NCBI GenBank assembly: GCA_937863625.1
Contig: CALMGO010000570.1
Span: 1-9,628, forward strand
DNA: 9,628 nucleotides
Direction: 5' to 3'
Source: an uncultured bacterium
Lineage (GTDB): Bacteria > Planctomycetota > DG-23 > SLPQ01
Shown here: one piece after another, positions 1 to 6,610 of the stretch
How the letters are laid out: each line of letters starts with the position of its first letter
How positions within the stretch are numbered: the stretch's first letter is position 1
Made by a program: the position numbers and the translations under genes
The notes under the pieces: model-generated
Databases searched by the model: none
Told to the model about the DNA's origin: nothing
Seen by the model: the letters and a program-made list of their open reading frames with translations, nothing else

Positions 1-3000
1 GCGCCGGGGGCGGTGTCTGAGGAATCAGCAACGGTAAAGGCAAGGCCTGCGAAGTCATTTGTGGCAACGGCTTTGAGGTTTGTGACCCTGCCGGGGGCGA
101 CACCGTCGACGACAGGGACAAGGATACTTGCAGCGGTGCTCCAGTTACCGGCAAGGTCCTGGGCGCGGACGTAGAAGCGATAACTTCCCTGCACCCAGGA
201 GGACGTGTTGACCGTCGCCGACAATCCTTCTGTTGCACTATTAAGAACCCCATCAGCCGCGTGCATGGCAACGCCGTGACCGGCGCCGGGGTCGGCGCCG
301 ACGAAGTATTCGGCTGCGGCGATTTCGGAATCCCCGTGATTGAAGTCGCTGGCGGTGGCGACAAGGGTGCCAGTGACGTCGCGGTTTTCCCTTAGAGGCG
401 TGGGGATAAACGCCACTCCTGTGACTTCGGGCGCCACGCTATCGATCTTCATGGAAAAGTCCCGTGTGACCACTGCCTGCGGCGTCCAGGAATCTTCCAC
501 CTTCACAGTGAAACTCGAGACACCGTTGGCGGTCGGGGTACCGCTTATGACGCCGGTACTGCTCAGCGAAAGCCCTGGCGGCAGACTGCCCGAGGCAAGC
601 GACCACGTGTAAGGGGTACCCCCCCCTATCGCTTTGAGCGTCTGGCTGTATGGCGTGCCTATCCGGCCGATCACGAGGCCGGAAGTTTGTATTTGAAGGT
701 TTGCGGGAACGACTTCCATGCCGAGGGGCTGTTCAAAGGCGTCTGCAGGGGTGTGGTTGTCGGTCGCCTTGACAGTAAAGCTCGTTGTTCCGGGCGCAGC
801 CGGAGTGCCGCTTATGACGCCTGAGGCACTCAAGTGAAGTCCCGAAGGGAGACTGCCTGAGGCAAGAGACCATGTGTAAGGTGTTACCCCATCTGTTGCC
901 GAAAGCCCCTGCGAGTATGCGGCACCCACTGTGGCGGAAGGCAGGCTCACAGTCGTCACTCTGAAGAGCGTCAATATTTTTGCCGCAAAGGCGTCCCCCG
1001 AGCCGTTGTAACTCGTGTCAAAGCCGCCTGAGACCCAACTGCCGGAGCTGGTGTTTCCAGTGACATACACATTGCCGGGAGTGTCCAGAGCAAGGCCGTT
1101 GACCCCATCCTCACCTGTCCCTCCGAGGTACGAGGACCAGACGTGGTCGCCAGACTGGGTGAACTTTACGACGAAGCCATCTCCGACGTCGCCATTGTAA
1201 CTCGTGTCGAAGCCACCCGAGACCCAGCCGCTGGAGCCGGTGCTTCCCGCGACGTATACATTGCCGGCAGTATCCAAGGCAAGGCCGCTGGTCCCATCCG
1301 CACCAGTCCCGCCAAGGTACGTGCCCCAGAGTCGGACGCCAGCACGACTCAGTTTCACTATGAATCCGTCTCCGAGTCCACCATTGTAACTCGTGTCGAA
1401 GCCGCCTGAAATCCAGCCGCTGGACGAGGTGTCTCCCGCGACGTATACGTTGCCGGCAGTGTCCACGACAACGTCGCGCGCAAAATCATCACCTTCACTT
1501 GCGCCGATGAGCTTGGACCAGATGTGCATGCCGGCGGAATCCAGTTTCACGGCGCAACCGTCATACAAGGTATGACTACTGGTATATCCTGCGACGTACA
1601 CATAGCCGGCGGTGTCCACCGCAATGCCATTGGCCCCATCATCGTCCACTCCGCCGAGGTACGTAGACCAGACGTGGGCGCCAGAGGGGCTCAGTTTCAA
1701 GGCATAACCGTCTGTGTCCTGACCAAAGATCGTGTCGAAGCCGCCTGAAATCCAGCCGCTGGACTTGGTGTCTCCCGCGACGTATACATTGCCGTTATTG
1801 TCGACGGCAACGCCGTTGGCCCTATCCGAATAGGTCCCGCCGAGGTAAGTGGACCATGCATGACCTCCGGAGGAGGTGAGTTTCGCGACAAAACCATCGT
1901 AACGCCCGTTGTAACTCGTGTCGAATCCGCCCGAGGCCCAGCCGCTGGACTCGGTCCATCCCGCGACGTACACGCTGCCGTTAGCGTCCACGGCAACGGC
2001 ATCAGCAGTGTCTCGATCGACGCCGCCGAGGTACGTAGACCATGCGTGACCTCCGGAGGGGGTGAGCTTGACGACAAAGGCGTCGGCCCCTTCAAGATAG
2101 ATTGACAATGCGGTGTCGGGGCTCAAGGCCCAGGTGCCGGATTGTGTCCATCCTGCGACGTACACGTTGCCGTCACTGTCCACGGCAATGTCATTGCCAA
2201 GGTCGCCCGCCCCTCCGCCAAGGTAAGTGGACCAGGCAAGGTCGGGGTCGACTACGAGTGGAAGAGACGGGTCATAGTCGGACATCATATCGAAACCATA
2301 GGACGCGCGGTCCATCACCCGAAACCGAGCCGCGACCGGGGTCCTTCCAGTGTGCGTCTGTTGGTACGCCACCGGAGAGTCATCTACCATCTGGCCAAGG
2401 GCGGTCTCGGCATGCAAGACACCCGTGCCGTCGACCCAGAGACCATCAAGGCCTTCATATTGGACCACTATCTGCCGCCAATCCGCGCCAGGCGCCACAT
2501 GGAACTCGTATTTCAAGCCGGAACGGCGTCCCCAGATGTAGAGGTCTATTCCGTCGTAGATATTGCGATAGCATATCTTGTAGAATGAAGGCACGTTTGA
2601 ATGCCACATTGAATGGTCGCTTCCTACGTAGTAATTCATACGCGATTCGGAAGGCTCAAGACCTTCCGGCGACACTTGATTGGAGCCTGCGAATCGCGCT
2701 CGAACGATATGACTGGATATGGCCGCGCTGTCCCCGGGATCCGCGGTTACCTCGTTCCGGCCAATGAGCCCAAACACCAGGCCTTCATCTGTGAAAGCGA
2801 TACTGATATTTTCGCCGCTGAAACCATAGTGGACGCTCTTGTCCCACTGACCGTCGTTCTCGACAAATATCGCAGGGGAGAGTTCAAACGTCTCCAGCGC
2901 GGCGTGTGCCAACTGGGGATCGCCGCCCACAAGCGTCCCGTTGTCCGCCGCCATCGAAACGTAGCTTTCCTTCAAATCAACACTTGCCACAGTGGTCTGA

Positions 3001-3065
3001 GCGTGCTCGGCAAAGCAGAGGAGCGCGAAGAGAAGGAGCAAGATTACGCCAGTTGTTTTTATCAC
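1..3065 (-). CDS. Giant secreted SBBP beta-propeller / Ig-repeat protein (C-terminus outside window)
   Basis: One uninterrupted minus-strand frame gives 1021 residues and is still open at the left edge. I chose the GTG at 3065-3063: an in-frame TGA lies seven codons upstream, a GGGGG purine run (3071-3075) sits 5 nt away, and the GTG gives a clean signal peptide (MIKTTG then a Leu/Phe/Ala core, about residues 1-23). Residues ~55-273 match the conserved domain that commonly precedes SBBP repeats: NDGQWD at 70-75, DGIDLYIWG at 171-179, YEFHVAPGAD at 186-195 and LVVDP at 270-274. Seven SBBP repeats starting W(S/G)xYLGG or a variant begin at W278, 342, 404, 466, 516, 580 and 643. Two He_PIG-type Ig domains (~703-787 and 788-874, each with PYTWSLASGSLP and GVISGTP) follow, then Ig-like sequence with RAQDLAGNWS near 972. 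The protein is probably extracellular or surface-attached. Its role is unknown; adhesion or binding is inference. The anchoring signal would lie in the missing C-terminus. Confidence 0.9.
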   Translation of the reverse strand, partial: MIKTTGVILLLLFALLCFAEHAQTTVASVDLKESYVSMAADNGTLVGGDPQLAHAALETFELSPAIFVENDGQWDKSVHYGFSGENISIAFTDEGLVFGLIGRNEVTADPGDSAAISSHIVRARFAGSNQVSPEGLEPSESRMNYYVGSDHSMWHSNVPSFYKICYRNIYDGIDLYIWGRRSGLKYEFHVAPGADWRQIVVQYEGLDGLWVDGTGVLHAETALGQMVDDSPVAYQQTHTGRTPVAARFRVMDRASYGFDMMSDYDPSLPLVVDPDLAWSTYLGGGAGDLGNDIAVDSDGNVYVAGWTQSGTWALSPDTALSIYLEGADAFVVKLTPSGGHAWSTYLGGVDRDTADAVAVDANGSVYVAGWTESSGWASGGFDTSYNGRYDGFVAKLTSSGGHAWSTYLGGTYSDRANGVAVDNNGNVYVAGDTKSSGWISGGFDTIFGQDTDGYALKLSPSGAHVWSTYLGGVDDDGANGIAVDTAGYVYVAGYTSSHTLYDGCAVKLDSAGMHIWSKLIGASEGDDFARDVVVDTAGNVYVAGDTSSSGWISGGFDTSYNGGLGDGFIVKLSRAGVRLWGTYLGGTGADGTSGLALDTAGNVYVAGSTGSSGWVSGGFDTSYNGDVGDGFVVKFTQSGDHVWSSYLGGTGEDGVNGLALDTPGNVYVTGNTSSGSWVSGGFDTSYNGSGDAFAAKILTLFRVTTVSLPSATVGAAYSQGLSATDGVTPYTWSLASGSLPSGLHLSASGVISGTPAAPGTTSFTVKATDNHTPADAFEQPLGMEVVPANLQIQTSGLVIGRIGTPYSQTLKAIGGGTPYTWSLASGSLPPGLSLSSTGVISGTPTANGVSSFTVKVEDSWTPQAVVTRDFSMKIDSVAPEVTGVAFIPTPLRENRDVTGTLVATASDFNHGDSEIAAAEYFVGADPGAGHGVAMHAADGVLNSATEGLSATVNTSSWVQGSYRFYVRAQDLAGNWSTAASILVPVVDGVAPGRVTNLKAVATNDFAGLAFTVADSSDTAPG
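445..960 (-). repeat. Two tandem putative-Ig (He_PIG-type) domain units
   Basis: Two neighbouring units of roughly 255 bp encode He_PIG-type immunoglobulin-like domains of the large secreted protein. Both contain (T/G)PYxQxL or AYSQGL, then TPYTWSLASGSLP, then G(L)xLSxxGVISGTP, then SFTVK, in the same order. The motif TPYTWSLASGSLP is identical in the two copies, and the underlying DNA is also close. Such domains are common spacers in bacterial extracellular proteins. A run of eight identical bases (619-626) lies in the more C-terminal copy. Confidence 0.8.
960..2250 (-). repeat. Seven tandem SBBP-repeat coding units
   Basis: Seven coding units of about 186-192 bp repeat in tandem within the large secreted protein. 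Each encodes WSTYLGG, then D..xGxAVDxxGNVYVAG, then SGWxSGGFDTSYNG, then a DGFxxKL strand. The tryptophan codons that open each unit are spaced 64, 62, 62, 50, 64 and 63 codons apart. Similarity is visible in DNA as well as protein: the string ttgtaactcgtgtc (plus-strand reading) recurs at about 1007, 1196, 1385 and 1912. This suggests fairly recent duplication or gene conversion. The unit opened by W466 is about 12 residues short and lacks the SGWxSGGFDTS segment. Confidence 0.9.
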
Positions 3066-3379
3066 AATGTCCCCCGAATCGGAGTATCAACGTAAAACCT
3101 GCGTTTATGTATGCCTGTGCCTTCGTAGGAATACCCGGGTAGCCGCAACGTGTCATCACTCGATAAACCGCTAAAAGTTGAAAACCTCCGCAGTTCAGGC
3201 GTTATGCCACGTATTTACGATTCTATTAGTTCTACACTTACTGACGTCTCTTCGACGGCACAAAGGCACTGATATTCTGGAAATTAATCGAGATTCGGGG
3301 AAATACCACATATCTCCGCATGGCCATCGCAGATAGATGAATGGAGCAAGCGGCAAATTCGGGGACCGACAGAATCCGC

Positions 3380-3395
3380 GTGCGCCAAGGCGCAC
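3380..3395. repeat. Perfect inverted repeat GTGCGCC-AA-GGCGCAC
   Basis: Seven-base arms, GTGCGCC (3380-3386) and GGCGCAC (3389-3395), are separated by two bases. The arms are perfect and could form a short stem on either strand. It lies in the spacer downstream of the 587-residue protein gene, with no thymine run on either side, so a factor-independent terminator is not clearly supported. Confidence 0.6.
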
Positions 3396-3424
3396 CCTAC
3401 GTGAGACAACTAAGGCGGCCCCCC

Positions 3425-3439
3425 CCCGCCAGAGGCGGG
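3425..3439. repeat. Perfect inverted repeat CCCGCC-AGA-GGCGGG
   Basis: Six-base GC-only arms (3425-3430 and 3434-3439) flank a three-base loop, next to a run of nine C (3419-3427). The form resembles small dispersed intergenic hairpins seen in many environmental bacterial genomes. It may help end transcription of the upstream minus-strand gene, but no T-run follows on that strand. Confidence 0.6.
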
Positions 3440-3447
3440 CAAGCCTT

Positions 3448-3510
3448 GACAAGCCCGTTCGACAAGCTCACGACAAGCTCAGAGCAGGCCCCTCCTGAGG
3501 AGGACAAGCT
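3448..3510. repeat. GACAAGCTC direct repeats with CCTCCT-G-AGGAGG palindrome
   Basis: GACAAGCTCA occurs at 3461-3470 and again at 3472-3481, with related GACAAGCC at 3448-3455 and GACAAGCT at 3503-3510. Between the last two lies a perfect palindrome, CCTCCT (3491-3496), G, AGGAGG (3498-3503). Read on the minus strand the block contains TGAGCTTGTCG twice, which resembles a TGAGCTTGTCGAA-type dispersed intergenic repeat I associate with many unrelated bacterial genomes. That resemblance is from memory and unverified. It could be a REP-like element, a degenerate mobile remnant or a binding site. Confidence 0.55.
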
Positions 3511-3554
3511 ACATAATGTCCCAAGGATATCCTGTGCCACACGGCAAGGAAAGA

Positions 3555-5318
3555 CTACTTGGCAAGGAGGCCGGCGACTCCGCGGGATGTGGCGATGGCC
3601 TTGCCGGTGCGCTCCATCTCCTCGCGTCCGCCGGTGACGACGTAGACCCATCGTTTGAAGGGGAAGGGTTCTCTATCGATCCAGGGGAACGCTTCGAGGA
3701 CGCCGATGCCGCGGTGGGCGTCATCGTCGTGCCAGAGTTTCCATTCGTCGCTGATATCGGCGGGAATGACACAGCCGACGCCGCGACCGTTTACAGTATT
3801 ATAGTACCCGTAGATATAACAGCCGTTAATCTTCACGGCTTCCCAGTCGCCGCCGTGCGACTCGACGCAGCGGCGTATGAGCGGCTCCTCCCCTTCTTCG
3901 CGCTCGGCTTTCGAGTACGCTTTCCACTCTTTATCCGGGATGTCCGAACCATAGAGATAGAAGGCGACGTCCTCAGTCTGCCCCGGGATGACGCAGTCCT
4001 CCCAGTTCATGTTTTCGAACAGGACATAATCCATCTCGATGACGCCGAGTCCCTTATAGACACGCTCGATTTTGCGGCAGTCTCCCGCTGCGCGCCCCCA
4101 GCACCTGTAATCGACCTCGACCTCAACGCAGTCGTCGGTCGCGGACAAGAAGCGGAACGTCTCCAACTCCTGCGCGCCCATCTGCGAATCGATATAGCCG
4201 TCGCGGTTGCCGAGAGTCTTCAACTGGTCCTCGCCGAGGGACTTTATGACAAGCGAGGTAATCGCCGTCTGCGAGCGGTGCGTCGGATACATCTTGAAAT
4301 CGGGCTCGCCGTAGCCGTAGGCGATTACATCGTTTTCAACGGTGTGGTTGACTTCATCGACCTTCCACCAGTCGCCGCTGTGCACGGTGCGCTCACCCTG
4401 CTCGTCCACACCGGATAAACATGAGCCGCTAAGCATGTCGCCATCCGCGATATGCCTGCCGATTTTCATCGCCTCATCGAGGCCCGTGGCGAAGACATAT
4501 ATGTAGCCGGTGTATGAGGGGCGGTCGTCATCGCCGGTTGCGGCGAAACACTCGAAGCCCTGGTTCCAGAGGAGTTTGAGGATGCTTATGCCGCCTTTTC
4601 CGGGAGTCTTCACAGGCATGACGCGGCCGAAACCGATGCCGCTCTCAAGGTCGGCGACGGCCATGATGAGATGGCCGTTGTAGTTCAGCGGGCCGCCGTC
4701 TACGGGGTCAGTGTCCTTCTGCGGCTCGTCGAAAGTGTTCCAGTAACTCTCCTCGTGAAAGACGAGGTCGCGGCCGTATTTCTCCTTATACTCCTTCTGG
4801 CCGTGGACACGGGTACACGCGCGGGATTTCCAGTCCTTTGAGTCGGAGTCGAGGCCGCCGGGCGCGCCGATGTCGACGGTATTGGTCCAGGAGGGGTACT
4901 GGAGGTAGTCGATGCGAATGACGGGGCTGTCGCGGTAGATGGTGAGTTCGGAGACGGCGATAATCTCGTCAGGCTTTCCGGAGTATTCGAGGCGGACGGT
5001 TTTGGAATCGGCGTCCTCGCTGACGAGTCTCGCGTTTTTCAAGGGGCCGCGCTGCGCGCAGGCGTCGATGAAGGCGTCGACCTGGTCGATACCGAAGGAC
5101 TTAAGAGTCCAGTCACGGATTGCATGTTCGTTGCCAAAGTCACCGCCGCCGGGATTGACGCGGATGACGGCGGTGTAGACGGAAGTCTCAAGGGTGACAA
5201 TCGGAAGCTCGCCGGAGGCATCGATGGTAATAGAGGGGCTGTCGGCAGACGCCGCAAGGGCCACCGGCGCCAGCAAGGCAAAGAGGGCCGCGAAAAGGCA
5301 GGACAGTTTTCGCGTCAT
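3555..5318 (-). CDS. Secreted two-module beta-rich protein of unknown function
   Basis: 587 residues, ATG at 5318 with a strong ribosome site AAAGGAG (5326-5332) 7 nt away, ending in TAG. Residues 1-22 form a classical signal peptide (MTRKLS, hydrophobic core, VALA then ASADSP), so the mature protein is exported. I recognise no named family. The two halves (about 28-293 and 320-575) appear related: TVRLEYSGK..ELTIYRDSPVIRIDY (107-138) parallels CVEVEVDY..IERVYKGLGVIEMDY (397-431); NGHLIMAVAD..GIGFGRVMPV (214-236) parallels NGCYIYGYYN..GRGVGCVIPA (498-520); GYIYVFATGLDEAMKIGRHI (271-290) parallels RWVYVVTGGREEMERTGKAI (556-575). Alternating short beta-type stretches suggest large beta-sandwich modules, as in polysaccharide lyases or mutarotase-like folds. 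A glycan-directed role is inference from neighbours. It lies 66 bp downstream of the 282-residue gene, probably in the same operon. Confidence 0.85.
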   Translation of the reverse strand: MTRKLSCLFAALFALLAPVALAASADSPSITIDASGELPIVTLETSVYTAVIRVNPGGGDFGNEHAIRDWTLKSFGIDQVDAFIDACAQRGPLKNARLVSEDADSKTVRLEYSGKPDEIIAVSELTIYRDSPVIRIDYLQYPSWTNTVDIGAPGGLDSDSKDWKSRACTRVHGQKEYKEKYGRDLVFHEESYWNTFDEPQKDTDPVDGGPLNYNGHLIMAVADLESGIGFGRVMPVKTPGKGGISILKLLWNQGFECFAATGDDDRPSYTGYIYVFATGLDEAMKIGRHIADGDMLSGSCLSGVDEQGERTVHSGDWWKVDEVNHTVENDVIAYGYGEPDFKMYPTHRSQTAITSLVIKSLGEDQLKTLGNRDGYIDSQMGAQELETFRFLSATDDCVEVEVDYRCWGRAAGDCRKIERVYKGLGVIEMDYVLFENMNWEDCVIPGQTEDVAFYLYGSDIPDKEWKAYSKAEREEGEEPLIRRCVESHGGDWEAVKINGCYIYGYYNTVNGRGVGCVIPADISDEWKLWHDDDAHRGIGVLEAFPWIDREPFPFKRWVYVVTGGREEMERTGKAIATSRGVAGLLAK

Positions 5319-5325
5319 CGGATAT

Positions 5326-5332
5326 CTCCTTT
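5326..5332 (-). promoter_or_regulatory. Ribosome binding site AAAGGAG
   Basis: A near-ideal Shine-Dalgarno sequence on the minus strand, 7 nt before the ATG at 5318. It fixes the start of the two-module secreted protein. It also shows that this gene has its own translation signal although it lies only 66 bp after its upstream partner. Confidence 0.8.
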
Positions 5333-5384
5333 GAGAAACGCCAACAGTTGCAGACAGGCCACGCGCGCCACAGAGCGAGAAGAG

Positions 5385-6233
5385 TTACGGCTCTGGAGTC
5401 GCGACGGGCTCTGCACGGACTTCGTCCAATGCGGCCTTTATCACGGCGGAGGCGGCATTGAAAGAATTATCTTCAAGAATGCCGACGATGAAGCGGCGCG
5501 GAGTCTCTTTCAATTTGCACTCGACGCCGGCGCCTCGGCCGAAGGCGGAGATAATCATGCCTTCGGGGTCGTCGTCGGGCCCCTCCATGCGGTACCACCT
5601 GTCGCATACGGTGTTACCTTCGCAGGAGGCGAAAAAGAGGGCCTTTTTTGTAGAGGGGTCGCCGGTGTAGTACCACTTTTCGCCGGGGATGGCCCTGGTG
5701 AAGCCGTCAAGGGTGGCGGCGACACGGGAGCCGTCGGACAGGACGATGAAGTTACCTTCGCTGGTACGACCTCCGGGGGTGCCCTCGTACTGGAACCAAT
5801 AGTCGTGCGCGACTTTGAGCATGGTCAAGACCGCAAAGCGGCTGCGGATGTCCCAGAGGCATTGCCAGAGGCCGTCGTTGCTGCGCGAGCGAATGGTGAC
5901 ACGGGAGGCGGTGCTTTGTTCGATAACGCTTGAACAGGTGTCGCGACCGGGGTGAAAGCAATCCTCGGGGTTGACGGCGTTGGGGATGCCGCGATACCAG
6001 CCGGATGCGCAGGACTCGGGGACGTTTCGATAGCGTATCCAGTCGGCGCCGTCGGTGTCGATGAGCGCCGCGAAACCTGCGCCCGCCTTGTGATAGACCC
6101 AACGGCAGAGAGGAGTATCGATCTGGAAACTCTCGTGCCCCTCATAGAAAACCTTTTCCGTGAGGGTAACGCGGGCGGGGGGGTCACAGGAGAAACGCTC
6201 CTCGCCGCCGGGCTGGATACCGTCTGTCGGCAT
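5385..6233 (-). CDS. Uncharacterised beta-rich protein, no signal peptide
   Basis: 282 residues ending in TAA at 5385. The start is well fixed: a TGA stop abuts the ATG at 6233, and GGAG (6241-6244) sits 7 nt away. No signal peptide or membrane segment is visible (the N-terminus MPTDGIQPGGEERF is polar), so a cytoplasmic location is predicted. Motifs that look conserved are WVYHKAGAGFAALIDTDGAD (45-64), WYRGIPNAV (79-87), LWDIRSRFAVLTMLKV (126-141) and YWFQYEGTPGG (145-155). From memory, this pattern (GGGF, DxDGxDW, YRGxPN, YEGxPGG) occurs in uncharacterised proteins from environmental bacteria, usually near carbohydrate genes; I cannot verify this. Nine cysteines are unusual for a cytoplasmic protein. 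The C-terminal RRFIVGILEDNSFNAASAVI (246-265) echoes the end of each half of the neighbouring 587-residue protein, hinting at a shared fold. It is the first gene of a likely two-gene operon. Confidence 0.8.
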   Translation of the reverse strand: MPTDGIQPGGEERFSCDPPARVTLTEKVFYEGHESFQIDTPLCRWVYHKAGAGFAALIDTDGADWIRYRNVPESCASGWYRGIPNAVNPEDCFHPGRDTCSSVIEQSTASRVTIRSRSNDGLWQCLWDIRSRFAVLTMLKVAHDYWFQYEGTPGGRTSEGNFIVLSDGSRVAATLDGFTRAIPGEKWYYTGDPSTKKALFFASCEGNTVCDRWYRMEGPDDDPEGMIISAFGRGAGVECKLKETPRRFIVGILEDNSFNAASAVIKAALDEVRAEPVATPEP

Positions 6234-6610
6234 TCAAGCACTCCAATCATGCGCCGGCGTTTTCAGCGCAAACTCTCAAAACTCCTGCACTGACCACTGG
6301 AAGCCCATTGCCCGTGAGTCAGAATGCAGCAGAGCATAACGTCCGGCGGCGCAAATGCAATAAACAGACTAAGGCTGAACCTGTCATGCAGGAAACGGCG
6401 ACATGCGAACCGGGCACGTAAAGGGGAGTAGAAAAGGCCCCATACAGGGCGCAAAGAAAGGCAAGTGCAGGAATAGCCACCCTTACGGCGGAACCTGACG
6501 TTGAGTCCCACTTGCATTCACGGGCGTAATTCGCATATTGGGCGAGGAGCGCAAGGCGAGCATGTTATGACCCTCGGAATAAGAATGACAAACATGGAAA
6601 GGCGGCAAGC
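6234..6610. promoter_or_regulatory. Divergent intergenic region with weak promoter candidates
   Basis: This 377-bp gap separates the minus-strand operon from the plus-strand DUF4091 gene and must carry the start signals for both. Toward the minus genes, TTGCAT (6355-6360) and TATGCT (6333-6338) are 16 nt apart, a weak sigma-70-like pair. Toward the plus gene, TTGCAT (6512-6517) and CATATT (6534-6539) are also 16 nt apart and weaker still. No convincing operator palindrome was seen. An 84-codon frame at 6263-6517 on the minus strand has no recognisable features and was not called. A six-codon frame beginning at 6594 overlaps the DUF4091 start as ATGA. Confidence 0.3.

Larger units (their letters stand above)
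3066..3554. other. Non-coding spacer with small hairpins and direct repeats
   Basis: This 489-bp gap separates two same-strand genes. Open frames across it are short, overlap each other on both strands and show no recognisable domain. Its gene-proximal part (about 3160-3345) is clearly more AT-rich than the surrounding genes, which fits a promoter and 5' UTR for the propeller gene, although I found no convincing -35/-10 pair. The part from about 3355 to 3510 holds three perfect small palindromes and repeated GACAAGCT units, annotated separately. A 9-bp inverted pair (CCCCGAATC at 3072-3080, GATTCGGGG at 3292-3300) is also present. Confidence 0.6.

Noticed and set aside
2102..2767. 221-codon plus-strand open frame (and the overlapping 148- and 160-codon frames)
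   Set aside because: It lies wholly opposite the large secreted propeller protein. The translation is Arg/Pro-rich and low in pattern, while the minus frame shows clear family motifs throughout.
3195..3452. 85-codon minus-strand frame in the spacer
   Set aside because: It runs through the hairpin and poly-C region and overlaps plus-strand frames of similar length. No protein pattern is recognisable.
3380..3510. CRISPR array or attachment site
   Set aside because: The repeated units are only 8-10 bp with irregular spacing, there are no equal-length spacers, and no cas, integrase or tRNA gene is visible.
3490..3554. Factor-independent terminator after the 587-residue protein gene
   Set aside because: The nearest palindrome (3491-3503) has only 6-bp arms with a one-base loop and no T-run on the minus strand, so it is listed as a repeat only.
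3516..4418. 300-codon plus-strand open frame
   Set aside because: It is antisense to the 587-residue secreted protein, whose signal peptide, ribosome site and internal motifs identify the true strand. The long frame follows from GC-rich codon bias.
5124..5933. 269-codon plus-strand open frame
   Set aside because: It crosses the junction of two well-supported minus-strand genes and has no recognisable domain. Its Gly/Ala/Val-rich composition is typical of an antisense shadow.
6263..6517. 84-codon minus-strand frame in the divergent intergenic region
   Set aside because: It has no domain, no clear ribosome site and an odd composition. It could be a small gene, but nothing supports it beyond length.
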